64,000 nt of DNA from Callorhinus ursinus (taxonomy: Eukaryota; Chordata; Mammalia; Carnivora; Otariidae). Positions 10,371-20,840 of the stretch are shown here, in pieces. The position numbers and the translations under genes are program-made. The stretch is taken from contig NW_020312936.1 in the NCBI RefSeq assembly GCF_003265705.1, positions 984,003 to 1,048,002 of the forward strand, given 5' to 3'. Every line of letters starts with the position of its first letter. Positions within the stretch are counted from its first letter, which is position 1. The notes below the pieces were generated by a model that worked only from the letters and a program-made list of their open reading frames with translations, did not search any database and was not told where the DNA came from.

Positions 10371-11589
10371 GGGTGTTCTCAAACTTCTTCCTATACTAGA
10401 TCCTTTTTCATGGGTTTTATGCAAATGCAATTGTCTTTATTTGTCAACACATATAGATGTACTTCATTTTTATAGTCTATATATTATACTATTTTTTAAT
10501 GTACCATATTTTCTTTAGATGGTGAAAAACTGTAAAATAATACAAATGTTCATGAATAGGTAACAATAATAAACAATTTCACAAGGAATATTCTTATACT
10601 ACTGTTGGAAATGGGCAAAGATGTCTGTAGAATAAAATTGTATTTGCAGATTTACTAACACAAAGGCTGTGTGCACTTCAAGTTTAGCAAATATTCCTCA
10701 ATTGCCCTCTGGAAAACTGGAATAAATATAAATTATCAGCAATGATGTATGAGAATTTATATTTCAGCATATCTGCTTCAACGCTAGATATTAAACATCA
10801 ACTACTTTCCACCTATCATATTAGTTGGCTTAATCTGGAAATGTAGGTTTCTAGGAAAAAAAAATCTCATTGAAATACTGATTTAATACTTTCATCAATA
10901 AGTAAGTCTTCCCAGCAGGGAAAAAATATGCCTTATAATTTTTTTATGATCACACTTGAAACTATTTCAAAATCTTTGAGACCTTCCACTGACATGTCTG
11001 TCTCCAGTATGTGATTTTTCTCACTAGTAGAGCAAGAAGCAAATATCACTTAAACACTTTTCAAATAAAATAGCATAAAGTGGAAACAAATGAAGTTGCC
11101 TTTTAGACAGATGCAAGCTGTCCGCCCAGAATATGACCTTTTCTCTGAACTTTCTTCTCAAGCTACCCCAGAGGGTGGCATATAACATAGTAAAGATTCT
11201 GCAGAAGCATGGTGAGGATCGGGGGGTCGTGTTCATTTCTAAGCCAGAAAGACACCAGACAGCCTCTTTACAAGTAGAAAATACCAGCTTCTAGCCATAG
11301 ATTTAAATTGCAAGTAGGAAAAAACAATGCCTGGAAACCACGCTGATCTCAAACTACGTGACATAGCCCTGTCCCATGTTTTATATCTATTTTATGATGT
11401 ATGTATATGGGGATATTTTAGATTGCAGAGGCCCGTTACCACATATTAACTTTGTTTAGGTGATGCCTTGACTATATTGATTCCTTGAATTATGTAAGAC
11501 TACATCTTGGATCATATTATGTTTATATTTTTGAAGAAGAGGAAAACATATCTAATAAAGTGGAATATCACTCTCAGCTACAATTAATG
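10371..11589. other. Unique DNA, nothing recognised
   Basis: About 1.2 kb of AT-rich sequence without a repeat that I can name. Short frames (61-70 codons) show no domain and no coding signature. Confidence 0.5.
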
Positions 11590-11601
11590 ATGTTTTTTTT
11601 C

Positions 11602-11787
11602 AGGGCACTTGGGTGGCTCAGTCAGTTAAGCAGTTAATTCTTGGTTTAGGCTCAGGTCATGATCTCATGGATTGCAGGATCAAGCCAGGCATCCGGCTCC
11701 ATGCTCAGCAGTCTTCTTCTCCCCTTTCCCTGTGCCCCTCCCCCACTGTGCACCCACTCTCTCTCAAATATATAAATCTTTAAAAAA
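11602..11787 (+). mobile_element. CanSINE abutting an L1 3' end
   Basis: Head 'gggcacttgggtggctcagt', B-box region 'atggattgcaggatcaagcc' (diverged), CT-rich domain, tail 'aatatataaatctttaaaaa'. A related T/C-rich target occurs before it (11590-11601) and directly after it (11788-11800), where the L1 fragment begins. Confidence 0.88.
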
Positions 11788-11800
11788 ATGTTTTCTTTCT

Positions 11801-12302
11801 GAGTGAAATAAATCTATCAGAGAAAGACATGTATCATATGACCTCACTGATATGAGGAATTCTTAATCTCAGGAAACAAACTGAGGGTTGCTGGAGTGGT
11901 GGGGGGTGGGAGGGATGGGGTGGCTGGGTGATAGAATTGGGGAGGGTATGTGCTATGGTGAGCGCTGTGAATTGTACAAGACTGATGAATCACAGACCTG
12001 TACCTCTGAAACAAATAATACAGTATATGTTAAAAAAAAAAAAAAAGAAGTAGATAGCAAGAGGGGAAGAATGAAGGGGGGTAAATTGGAGGGGGAGACG
12101 AACCATGAGAGACGATGGACTCTGAAAAACAAACTGAGGGTTCTAGAGGGGAGGGGGGTGGGGGGATGGGTTAGCCTGGTGATGGGTATTAAAGAGGGTA
12201 TGTTCTGCATGGAGCACTGGGTGTTATACGCAAACAATGAATCATGGAACACTACATCAAAAACTAATGATGTAATGTACAATGATTAACATAACACAAA
12301 AA
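11801..12302 (+). mobile_element. 5'-truncated carnivore L1, 3' end only
   Basis: Contains the last codons of ORF2 ('gagtgaaataaatctatcag' onward) and the whole 3' UTR, ending 'gtacaatgattaacataaca' with a short A tail. TSD atgttttctttct (11788-11800) matches atgctttctttct (12303-12315) at 12 of 13 positions. It has two G-rich tracts (11901-11920 and 12148-12170) and an internal A run at 12031-12044. The 133-codon frame at 11888-12289 is UTR sequence and has no protein meaning. Confidence 0.93.
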
Positions 12303-12315
12303 ATGCTTTCTTTCT

Positions 12316-13309
12316 AATTTATTTTAAACTTCTCCAAATTTGGAAATAAAAAAACATAGCTGTGCTTTAGGCTTTGTGTGTGTGTGTGTGTGTATGTGTG
12401 TGTGTAAAATAAAGTCCTGGTTGAGTGTAATACTATGAGACATTTATCAAACCAAGTTACAAATAAAAATAAAGACAATTCTAAATTCTGTACACTGGCT
12501 CTGGGGCAGGACCTAGAAAAATCAAAAGATTTTTCTTTTGAAAAAGTCACCTGCTCTGGGCTGATACTACAGAAGCAGTAGCCAAAATGCCCTTTTATCT
12601 TGGAGCGACTTTGACAGGTCTTGAATCTCCCTTTGCCCCTCAACACACTTAGCTATCAGAATGGAACAATTTCAAGAGCTGAAGTGGGATAAATAGTAGG
12701 GGTCTGAGTCAAGAACAAGAGCCAAAATCAAGCACAAAGGGAAAGTCCTACATTTCTCCACTTTATGAAACCAAACCACCAGTGAGACAAATGATCATAA
12801 GCCAGATTTAAAGCAACAGAATCACCTCACAGATCTGATGCCTAGCATAGCTTCTTTGGCTTGAACATCCCTGATAACACTGAAATGAGAGTGTCAAATA
12901 TTATCACATCTCAGCCACATGGTATAAATACCCTGTCAACAGAGGCTCCAGCTCCTTTAATACCTTTATTTTATTGGTTTTATTGGCCGCCCTCCTAACA
13001 CAGTCTGACACACCATTCCAAAAGGGAATATTCATGAGCAGAACACACATGTTGAAGAAATGAAAATATTGATGCTTTTTTATTGTTGTTGAAGTTGCTA
13101 TGCATTTATTCTGTCAAGTACTCTGTTCAGCACCTGCTACAATATGCCAACTCCCAGGTACTGACTCTCTTTAAAATCCAGACTCACTTACAGCCTGTGT
13201 ATATGTGGACCAAATTCAGTTCACTTTTCCTACAAAATGTAGATAGTTCTACCCCACTGGAGATCATTGTGAGTACTTTAAGAGATAATGATACTACAAA
13301 AAGTCTATA
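12316..13309. other. Unique DNA with a (TG)n microsatellite
   Basis: (TG)n with one TA interruption at 12374-12405. The rest (12406-13309) is unassigned and contains a 110-codon minus frame without a domain. Confidence 0.55.
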
Positions 13310-13510
13310 TTTAGTAAAAGCTTCCAATGTTCCAAGAATGTGCTAAGCCCTAAAATGGGGTTTATAAGAGTAATAGTTATTCTGTGAGGTAGATGGTATC
13401 ATCCTCATTTTAGAAGAAATGAAAACTCAATGTGTTTCATGTGACTTAGCGTGGGTCACAATGAACATAAATTATTAAGATGGCATACAAACCCAACTCA
13501 AATGTTGATC
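13310..13510 (-). repeat. MIR
   Basis: Antisense MIR: 'ccaagaatgtgctaagccct', 'ctgtgaggtagatggtatca', 'cctcattttagaagaaatga', 'gtgacttagcgtgggtcaca', 'ggcatacaaacccaactcaa'. This covers most of the core. Confidence 0.65.
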
Positions 13511-14689
13511 TCCCCCTATAACCTTAATCTTGGAGAAGATGTCCTATCTGTTCTTGATTGTGCAGATAATCTGTATCTGTAGGGTGGTAGTTTCTTGCTA
13601 GTACCTTTTATTGTGATTGGACAGGAAAAACAGGAAAAAACTACCATGTTAATTCTCAAAGATAATCCTTTTAAAATTTTCTCTTTTTTAAGGCTTCAAG
13701 AATATTGAATGCTTTCCATATTATCACTAATTATATTAATAGATATGTGGAAACAGGGTATTAATAGATATGTGGAAACAATGTAATAGCTTCATGTAGT
13801 ATTAATGCACTAATGGATATGCCAAGCTATTATTGTCATTCAAATTGATAGGGCATTTTGTCTTTAATGGCTTTGAGTGTTCATCTCCTTGAGAAGTTCT
13901 GGAGCCCATGCTAGTGTTTTAATATAAGCCCTTCCTGTTGACTTGATATTCCACAATTAAAAAGAAAATGCTCAAACTAATATGTTCAAAGAGTAATGAT
14001 TAGTATCTTATTGAAGGTAACTCACAATTTTGAAGCCTCTGTGTTTGCTAACTTTCAGCTGTCAAAGTAAATTAGTATTTAATTAGGGGGTATGTCTTGA
14101 TCTGTGATTTGGAAACACCTTAGCTCTACCAGGGGGAATAGAGAAACTACAATAATTGTTGAAATTAATAATCAGCTTCTGCTTCTTAGGTGAAACAAGT
14201 ATTTCAGAAGTGTTGGAAGAAGAAACAGAAACAGAAAACAAAAACAAAACCAGACAGACACGAATTTATTACTAAATTGCTTTGATCTGTTCTTATTTCC
14301 TAGTATCTAACAGCTAATCCTAGATGATGAGAATGTTGTCATACTAAAGCTACTCTCTATCAAAACATGCAGTGGACTTATTTTTCTTGTTTTGACTCTT
14401 ATCAGTCATATTGTATATTGATAATTATAGACACATTGGTTAAATACAACGTGACATCAACCATAAAAATTAGACACATAGGTTCTTTCTCCCTCCTTCC
14501 CTCTGCCTCTTTTAATCTCTCTTTTTCATTTGAGGTTTCTATTCAAGAAAGAATCATCTCTATTTTTGAAGGAAAGTTCCTCAAATGGGCTTGTTTTATA
14601 AAATACAGATTTCAAGATACTCTTTCTCCTCTCTCCAGGACAAAGAAAAACAGAAAAATGACTCCGACTAGTGCATATTATTTAAGATC
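13511..14689. other. Unique DNA with a 25-bp-period duplication
   Basis: A 22-base segment is repeated at 13734-13755 and 13759-13780. Purine-rich CAAAA-type sequence lies at 14221-14255. A 126-codon plus frame (14367-14747) runs from here into the L2 and shows no domain. Confidence 0.5.
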
Positions 14690-15285
14690 TTTGAATTCTG
14701 TAAAAGTCATCCAGTGTCTTCCCATGGCATTTAGACTAAAAATTTAGACCCTTAACTTGACCAAACCCTCCAGCCTCAAAACAAAACTCTCTGTATTGCA
14801 TTCTGCATGGATTTTCCCAACATCTCTATATACTTCCCTACACCTCCTGGAATTCAGATTTCATTCTTATGTCAAATTCTTCATGTTCAAGGCCTGCTCT
14901 TCTCTCTACCTGGAATGGAATTATTCCTAGCCCTGTCTGGCTGGTTCCATACTGTTATGCAGATCTCTTTCAATTTCAATCTCTTTCAATAATATCCACA
15001 CAGCATTTTTTCTTGGACCACCTGGTATATCAACCAGTCCCCTTTCCACTCAATCACAATCAAGTCGGCAGATTTCCGTTCTTTACAAAGTTCTTTTACT
15101 ATTTCATATCAAGCACTGAATTATGAAGCTATATTTAAGAATTTAAAAACAAAAAATCTGCTTATTCCTATAGAATATAAATTCTATGTGAGCATGGACT
15201 TTACCTGCTTTATTTGGTATCTAAAGAATGTCTCTCACATAGTTGCTCCTCAAAATATATTTTTTCAGTAACTTGGATGAACAGG
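14690..15285 (+). mobile_element. L2 3' region
   Basis: Follows the L2 order: 'catccagtgtcttcccatgg', 'cttgaccaaaccctccagcc', 'ctctacctggaatggaatta', 'gcatggactttacctgcttt', and an ending like 'cacatagttgctcctcaaaa'. These correspond to 'tggcttcccattg...', 'ctgcctggaatgccc' and 'agcacatagtaggtgctcaataaa' in the family. Frames of 61-85 codons here are decayed L2 or chance. Confidence 0.7.
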
Positions 15286-15642
15286 TGCTGCTATGAGAAT
15301 ATCAGCCTTGTTTTGTGTATGAAGAAATTGATGTTCAGAAGATATGAATACAGTGAAATATGTGAACCTACATAGTAGATGTGTTTTAAGTACAGGATCT
15401 AAAGTAAATAATTATGCAATCAGAAGAATTTTCTTTCCTCCTCATGCCAAAAAAAAGAGAAAGGTAGACTCATATGTGTAAATCTGTCTTAATTTCCAGA
15501 AAGATAGTGGAAAATCACATGTCTAAGGATTTGACAAATTCCTCAGTGAAAATATATTTTATAACAATACTTTGAGGAGAAGTCCACTGTTTAATTATAG
15601 TTTTATTAATGAGAGAAATATATGTGATCCATTTTATTATTA
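15286..15642. other. Unique DNA
   Basis: Nothing recognised. Confidence 0.45.
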
Positions 15643-15654
15643 AGATTTACTAGG

Positions 15655-15873
15655 GTGGCACCTGGGTGGCTCAGTCAGTTAGCTGGCTCATAATTTTGGT
15701 TCAAGTCATGATCTCAGGGTCCTGGGATTGAGCCCTGTATGGGGCTCTGTGCTCAGCAGGACGTCTGCTTGATGATTCTCTCTTTCCCTCTCCCTCTGCT
15801 CCTTCCCCCACTCTGTGTGCACTCTATCTCTCTAAAATAAATAAATAAATAAATAAATATTTAGAAAGTAAAG
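15655..15873 (+). mobile_element. CanSINE
   Basis: Head 'ggcacctgggtggctcagtc', B-box region 'gtcctgggattgagccctgt', tail (AAAT)n then 'atatttagaaagtaa'. TSD agatttactagg is perfect at 15643-15654 and 15874-15885. Confidence 0.93.
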
Positions 15874-15885
15874 AGATTTACTAGG

Positions 15886-16214
15886 ATCATGGTCATCATT
15901 ATCATTTATTAATGTTAGGGATTTATTTATTTATATTGGGTGATTTTATGATAAATATATGCAATAGCATGATGCATGATTTCTTCTCGAAACCATCTAC
16001 CAACTACCAGGTTGAAAAAAGACATGACGTTTTTTCTACCAACTACCAGGTTGAAAAAAGTCTTGACTCCTGACTATGGAGTCCTATTATCCTTTTACAT
16101 TCTTACTTTTCATCTTTCCATTCCTTCTTCACTGGTCTCCTCAGTTGTTCTCACAGAACAGGTTTATATTGGTTTGATTTGGGGTGAAAATATATATTCA
16201 TTTCACTTCAAAAC
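15886..16214. other. Unique DNA with a 39-bp-period duplication
   Basis: A 25-base segment beginning 'ctaccaactaccaggttg' is exactly repeated at 15997-16021 and 16036-16060. No other feature was recognised. Confidence 0.6.
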
Positions 16215-16230
16215 TAATATACTGTATACA

Positions 16231-16412
16231 GGGGCACCTGGGTGGCTGAGTTGGTTAAGCATCTGTCATTGGCTCAGGTCATATCGCAGGGTCCTGGGAT
16301 CAAGCCCCACGTTGGGCACCCTGCACATCAGGGAGTCTGCTTCTCCCTCTCCCTCTGCCTCTCCCCCAGCTTGTGCTCTCTCTCTCAAATAAATAAGATC
16401 TTTAAAAAATAA
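16231..16412 (+). mobile_element. CanSINE with perfect 16-bp TSD
   Basis: Head 'ggggcacctgggtggctgag', B-box region, CT-rich part, tail 'caaataaataagatctttaa'. TSD taatatactgtataca lies at 16215-16230 and 16413-16428. Confidence 0.95.
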
Positions 16413-16546
16413 TAATATACTGTATACATATTAGAAATTATGAGTAACACAGTGGAACACTGTCGTTAATTTGGGCAGATGAATCAGTTTATAATTCAAT
16501 CTGTAACTTTCTTAGGGTTATGACCTTAAAAATATACATAACCTTT

Positions 16547-16694
16547 CTTTTTTTTTTTTAAATGTTTTTATTTATTTATCCATGAGAGTCAGAGAGAAAG
16601 AGAGAAAGAGAGAGGGGGATTCGATCCCAGGACCCCGGGACCATGACCCGAGCCGAAGGCAGACGCCCAACCATCTGAGCCACCCAGGCGCCCC
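16547..16694 (-). mobile_element. CanSINE B of the composite unit
   Basis: Head at 16675-16694 ('gagccacccaggcgcccc'). Tail of T run plus 'atttatttatccatgagagt'. Shortened in the GC-rich middle compared with complete copies. It provides the A tail of the composite insertion. Confidence 0.88.
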
Positions 16695-16861
16695 TTGATT
16701 TACAATTTTTTAAAAAATTCATAAAAGTTCCCCTGGGGCTAATCCAACAAGCAGTTTCCAGAAGCCAACTCTGGGAGGTACTGATTATAATCAGCAACTA
16801 TCGATTAAACATTTTTCCATGGCCCTATGCTCATTGCAATGGGGTTGGTTCAATGTCTTTA

Positions 16862-16897
16862 TTTTTTTTTTTAAGATTTTATTTATTTATCCATGAG

Positions 16898-16931
<34 letters not shown>

Positions 16932-17025
16932 AGAGGGAGAAGCAGGCTCCCCGCAGAGCAGGGAGCCTGATGCAGGACTTGATCCCAGGACCCCGGGACC
17001 ATGATCTGAGCCACCCAGGCGCCCC
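16862..17025 (-). mobile_element. CanSINE A of the composite unit
   Basis: Same 'ccatgagagtcagagag' tail variant as the neighbouring copy, with a long (GA)n run at 16903-16929. It lacks about 25 bases between the B-box region and the head ('catgatctgagccacccag'). It lies at the 5' end of the composite insertion. Confidence 0.88.
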
Positions 17026-17164
17026 TATACATAACCTTTTTAAGATTAATTTTCTCATATCTCTACTTCTATCTTAGTGCTGGTATGAGAATTAACTGAA
17101 AAAAAGGCATATAAATCTCTGAAAAGAACATACCATATAACAACAACAGATAGTAATTAATACC

Positions 17165-18090
17165 CGCTTCTTAAAAATTTTGGTAAAAAGGACATAACAT
17201 GAGATTGACCCCCAACAAATTTTTACAGTACAGCATTGTTAACTATAAGCACAATGTCATACAACAAATCTCTAGAACTTTTTTTTTTATCTTGCATGAC
17301 TGAAACACCATACACATTGAAAAGCAACTCCCTATTTCGCTCTCCTCCCAGTCGCTAGCAACCACCACTTTACTTTGTGTTTCTATGAGTTTGTCTACTT
17401 TAGTAACTTCACAGAAGTGGAATCATGCAGTCTTTGTATTACTGTGACTGCCTTATTTCATTTAGCATAATGTCCTCAAGGTTAGTCTGCATTGAACCAT
17501 GTGACAGGATTTCTTTACTTTCTATGTCTAAATATTCTGTTGTATGTATATGCCACATTCTCTTTACACATTCATCCATGAATGGGCATGTAGGTTGTTT
17601 TCACCACTTAGCTACTGTGAATATAGTAAACATGGTAGTACAAATATTTCTTGAGATTCTGATTTCAATTCTTTTGGATAAATATCCAGCAGCGGGACTG
17701 CTGAATCATATGGTAGTTCTATTTTTAATTTCTTTTTGAGAGAGGAAGAGAGAGAAAGAGAGAGCAAGAGTTAAGGGAGGAGGAGCAGAGGGACAGGGAG
17801 AGAGAATTTTAAGCAGGTTCTTATGTCTAGCGTGGGGCCCGACACAAGGCTCGATCGCAAAACCCTGAGATCATGACCTGAGCCAAAATCAAGAGTTGGA
17901 CATCCAACTGACTAAGCCACCCAGGTGTCCCTATTTTTAATTTTTGGAAGAACTGCCATACTGTTTTCCATGACATAGGAACCATTTTACATTTTTACTA
18001 ATAGGACACAGAGGTTCCCATTTCTCCATATCCTAACCAACACTTGTTATTTTCTGTTCTTTGTTTTTTGATAGGAAATATCCTAAAAGA
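17165..18090 (-). mobile_element. Ancient L1M, antisense, split by a CanSINE
   Basis: The left part is 3' UTR ('cagtacagcattgttaacta', 'caaatctctagaac'). It continues into the antisense ORF2 end ('agtggaatcatgcagtcttt', 'tttcatttagcataatgtcc', 'catgaatgggcatgtaggtt', 'ataaatatccagcagcggga'). It resumes after the SINE at 17944 ('ggaagaactgccatactgtt'). Frames are broken. This is an old element, with no TSD seen. Confidence 0.75.
17732..17930 (-). mobile_element. CanSINE inside L1M
   Basis: Minus-strand copy with head 'taagccacccaggtgtcc'. TSD ctatttttaattt is perfect at 17719-17731 and 17931-17943. Confidence 0.93.
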
Positions 18091-18109
18091 CCCGAGGCAA
18101 TACTTCCAA

Positions 18110-18600
18110 AGATGAACACCAACAATCTTCCCATCCATAAATGAGCACACCTCTCCTTTCTTCAAGGAGTAGAGTCTCTTTCTGGCTTTAAAACTTGTTT
18201 GACTAATAGAATGTGGCCAATGTGACGTTGGCCAGTTCTGGGTTTAGTTCATATGGGTTGGGGAGCTTCTGAATTTGCTCTCTTGGAAACCAGCCACCAT
18301 ACAAAAACAAAAACAAAAACCAACTCATGCTAGTCTACTGAATGAAAAGAGGCCATATGGAGAGAGTGTGAGAGAAGTCACACGGACAAAAGCCACAGCT
18401 CCCGACCTGGTCGCCAGCACCAGTGTCTCAGACATGTGAGTGAGATCATTTTGGATTTCACTATCCTGGCCAAGTTCACAGCTGAATGAAGCCACGTTAG
18501 TGACTCCAGGTGGAGTGCAAGTGAAACAGAACTGCCTAGCTGAAGTCAGCCAACCTAAAGAATTATGAGAAATGACAAAGCATCACTATTTTAGGTTTAC
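18110..18600 (+). mobile_element. MLT1-like LTR (ancient ERVL-MaLR)
   Basis: Order of landmarks fits an MLT1 solo LTR: 'actaatagaatgtggccaat', 'gctctcttggaaaccagcca', 'gaggccatatggagagagtg', 'gacatgtgagtgagatcatt', 'gaatgaagccacgttagtga' and 'aagaattatgagaaatgaca'. No internal retroviral sequence is next to it. It is an old noncoding relic. Confidence 0.65.
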
Positions 18601-19190
18601 AAATAGAATTTATTACAAATAACAGATGTTGGGACTGTTCACTTCCTCAGGGCGCAGCTGGGGCAGATACAAGGAGAATGAGAGATGATGGGGGTGAGAA
18701 TGGAGTGAGAGGCATTTTGTATATGGAAGCTGAGAACTTGACTGCCAATCTTCTTCATTAGACTCCCTCTCTTCATGGGGGATAAACCTCAGAGTTTGTG
18801 CACGGTAGAGAATATTCACTAAAATTCACTGTGGCAGTTCAACTAATATAATTCATGGTGTCATCTTTTTTCTTCTAAAATATACATGTTATTAAGTAGG
18901 CTTTATTTGACATCTGCATTATGAAAATTAAATGATAAAATCTGAGTGACCTTTATTATTTTGCATGGGGTTGCTCTCATCTGCTTATCTCAGTTTTTGA
19001 AAAGGTCATCACCAGTTGTACTGTGGGATCAGTTAATAATGTATTAATATTTGCTTTATAGGCCAAGGATTATCCACAAATCAAAACACAAAAACAATAT
19101 GAAAATAGAGCTTACAAATAGTTGTGAAGCAACACGTGTGTTATATAAATTTGTTGCCGGGCAGTAGCTACAGGAGATTAAAGATACAGT
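18601..19190. other. Unique DNA
   Basis: No repeat or gene recognised. Confidence 0.45.
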
Positions 19191-19211
19191 TTTAAAACAC
19201 TATTTCTTTTA

Positions 19212-19803
19212 TTTTTTTTCTTTTTTAATTGTTATGTTAATCACCATATATTACATAATTTGTTTTGGTGTACTGTTCCATGATTCATTGTTTGTTCATA
19301 ACACCCAGTGCTCCATGCAGAATGTGCCCTCCTCAATACCCATCACCAGGCTAACCCATCCCCCCACCTTCCTCCCCTCCAGAAACCTCAGTTTGTTTTT
19401 CAGAGTCCATCATCTCTCATGGTTCGTCTCCCCCTCTGACTTACTCCCCTTCATTCTTCCTCTCCTGCTATCTTCTTCTTTTTCTTTTTTCTTAAAATAT
19501 GTTGCGTTATTTGTTTCAGAAGTACAGATCTGTGATTCAACAGTCTTACACAATTCACAGTGCTCACCGTAGCACATATCTTCCCCAATGTCCATCACCC
19601 AGCCACCCCATCCCTCCCACCCCCGACCACTCCAGCAACCCTCAGTTTGTTCCTGAGATTAAGAATTCCTCATATCAGTGAGGTCATATGATACATGTCT
19701 TTCTCTGATTGACTTATTTCACTCAGCATAACACCCTCCAGTTCCATCCACGTCGTTGCAAATGGCAAGATCTCATTCCTTTTGATGGCTGCATAATATT
19801 CCA
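19212..19803 (-). mobile_element. 5'-truncated carnivore L1, perfect 21-bp TSD
   Basis: Minus-strand 3' end of about 590 bases: tail and 3' UTR from 19212, then the C-terminal end of ORF2 up to 19803 ('gatggctgcataatattcca'). The 21-base duplication occupies 19191-19211 and 19804-19824 without mismatch and begins 'tttaaaacactatttct'. Long frames on either strand here are UTR. Confidence 0.95.
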
Positions 19804-19824
19804 TTTAAAACACTATTTCTTTTA

Positions 19825-20289
19825 ATGCACAAGCCCTACTGAATAATGTGGTATGTGGTGGGGGAGGGGGATGGTGGTGCTGGATTGAAATTTAGACAGC
19901 CTGGATTCCAGAGCAAGTTCTAATACTGACTGTAGGACTGAAAACAAACTCTTCTTTAATCGCCTTGTCGACAAATGGGGAGAAAGCTCCTTGTCAGGCC
20001 TAACAATAGTATAACTGTGAAAATCAATTGCGATACTTTTCAAAGTGTTCGTGAACCACAAAGTTCTTTATTTCAAAACTTACCCTGCACTAATGAATGT
20101 TCTTTGTTCAACAGAAGTTATTCCAATCTTTTCTTATCTTTCTTTTTTTTCATAGAAACTATGGGAGGGGTGCGTAGTGGTAGGTGGTGGGCAGAGTTGG
20201 AACTGAACCCAAGTTAAACTTGGGCTGTCACTCTTCCACTCTGACTCTTTATTTCCTCAACCAAAGTATGGGATATTTTTAGGGGTGCA
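19825..20289. other. Unique DNA
   Basis: G-rich stretch at 19856-19876. No repeat or gene assigned. Confidence 0.45.
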
Positions 20290-20840
20290 GTGAGACTGAC
20301 CTGAGGTAGAGCATCATGCAGGTTGTTCTCCATGTCCCCTGAATACTCAAGAGTTCCTTCTCCACACTTTTGCATCACTGCTCCATGGCCCCACAGGCTC
20401 ACTTTTACAGACTGCATAGTCTGGGTCCTCCATGCTCTTCAGCTTCTTGGTGGGTCCAGCCAATGGGGACCACTTATAGGAGATTGTAGACATGCTCTTC
20501 AGCTTCTTGTCAGGTCAGCCAATGGCGACCACTTATAGGAGATTGTAGAACAGAGGAAAGAGAGGCCAGATTGTTTACCACTGACAAAATCTGAGTTCCT
20601 CTAAGACTAAGGCCCCTGATGAGAGGATGAGAGCTCTTCTTTGACCTCTCTAACTCTCTTTGGCCTCCAATAACTGCCTCCTTTTGCTTCCTCAGGTTTC
20701 GGGGTGTCAAAGACGTCTCTCCGAGTCATTCCTTAGTGCCTCGCCACCCCTTCTCGTTCCTTCAACTCTTTGCATCGCTTTAATTTGGAAATGGTTTCCT
20801 TATAAACCAGTTTGAGCATTCCATCTGTCTTCCTGACAAG
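20290..20840 (+). repeat. Ancient interspersed repeat, unnamed family (copy 2), with 60-bp duplication
   Basis: The ending 'gtttgagcattccatctgtc' and the internal 'catgctcttcagcttctt' and 'ccagccaatggggacca' match an old mammalian repeat that I recognise but cannot name safely. It is the same type as the copy near 7.77-8.0 kb. A segment of 60 bases (20431-20490) is repeated in tandem (20491-20549) with few changes. Confidence 0.45.

Larger units (their letters stand above)
16547..17025 (-). mobile_element. SINE-spacer-SINE unit in one TSD
   Basis: Two minus-strand CanSINEs of the same subtype lie at 16547-16694 and 16862-17025. They are separated by 167 bases of non-SINE sequence (16695-16861). 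The 14-mer tatacataaccttt flanks the whole unit perfectly (16533-16546 and 17026-17039), while neither SINE has a TSD of its own. Read on the minus strand the order is SINE, spacer, SINE, A tail. That is what a read-through SINE transcript primed from the tail of a downstream SINE would leave. A template switch or a later rearrangement would be alternatives. Confidence 0.75.

Noticed and set aside
11888..12289. 133-codon plus frame and 109-codon minus frame
   Set aside because: Both lie wholly within an L1 3' UTR with known boundaries and TSD; the same sequence recurs at 34.2 kb with different frame lengths.
14367..14747. 126-codon plus frame
   Set aside because: It runs across a unique/L2 junction, with AT-driven codon content and no domain.
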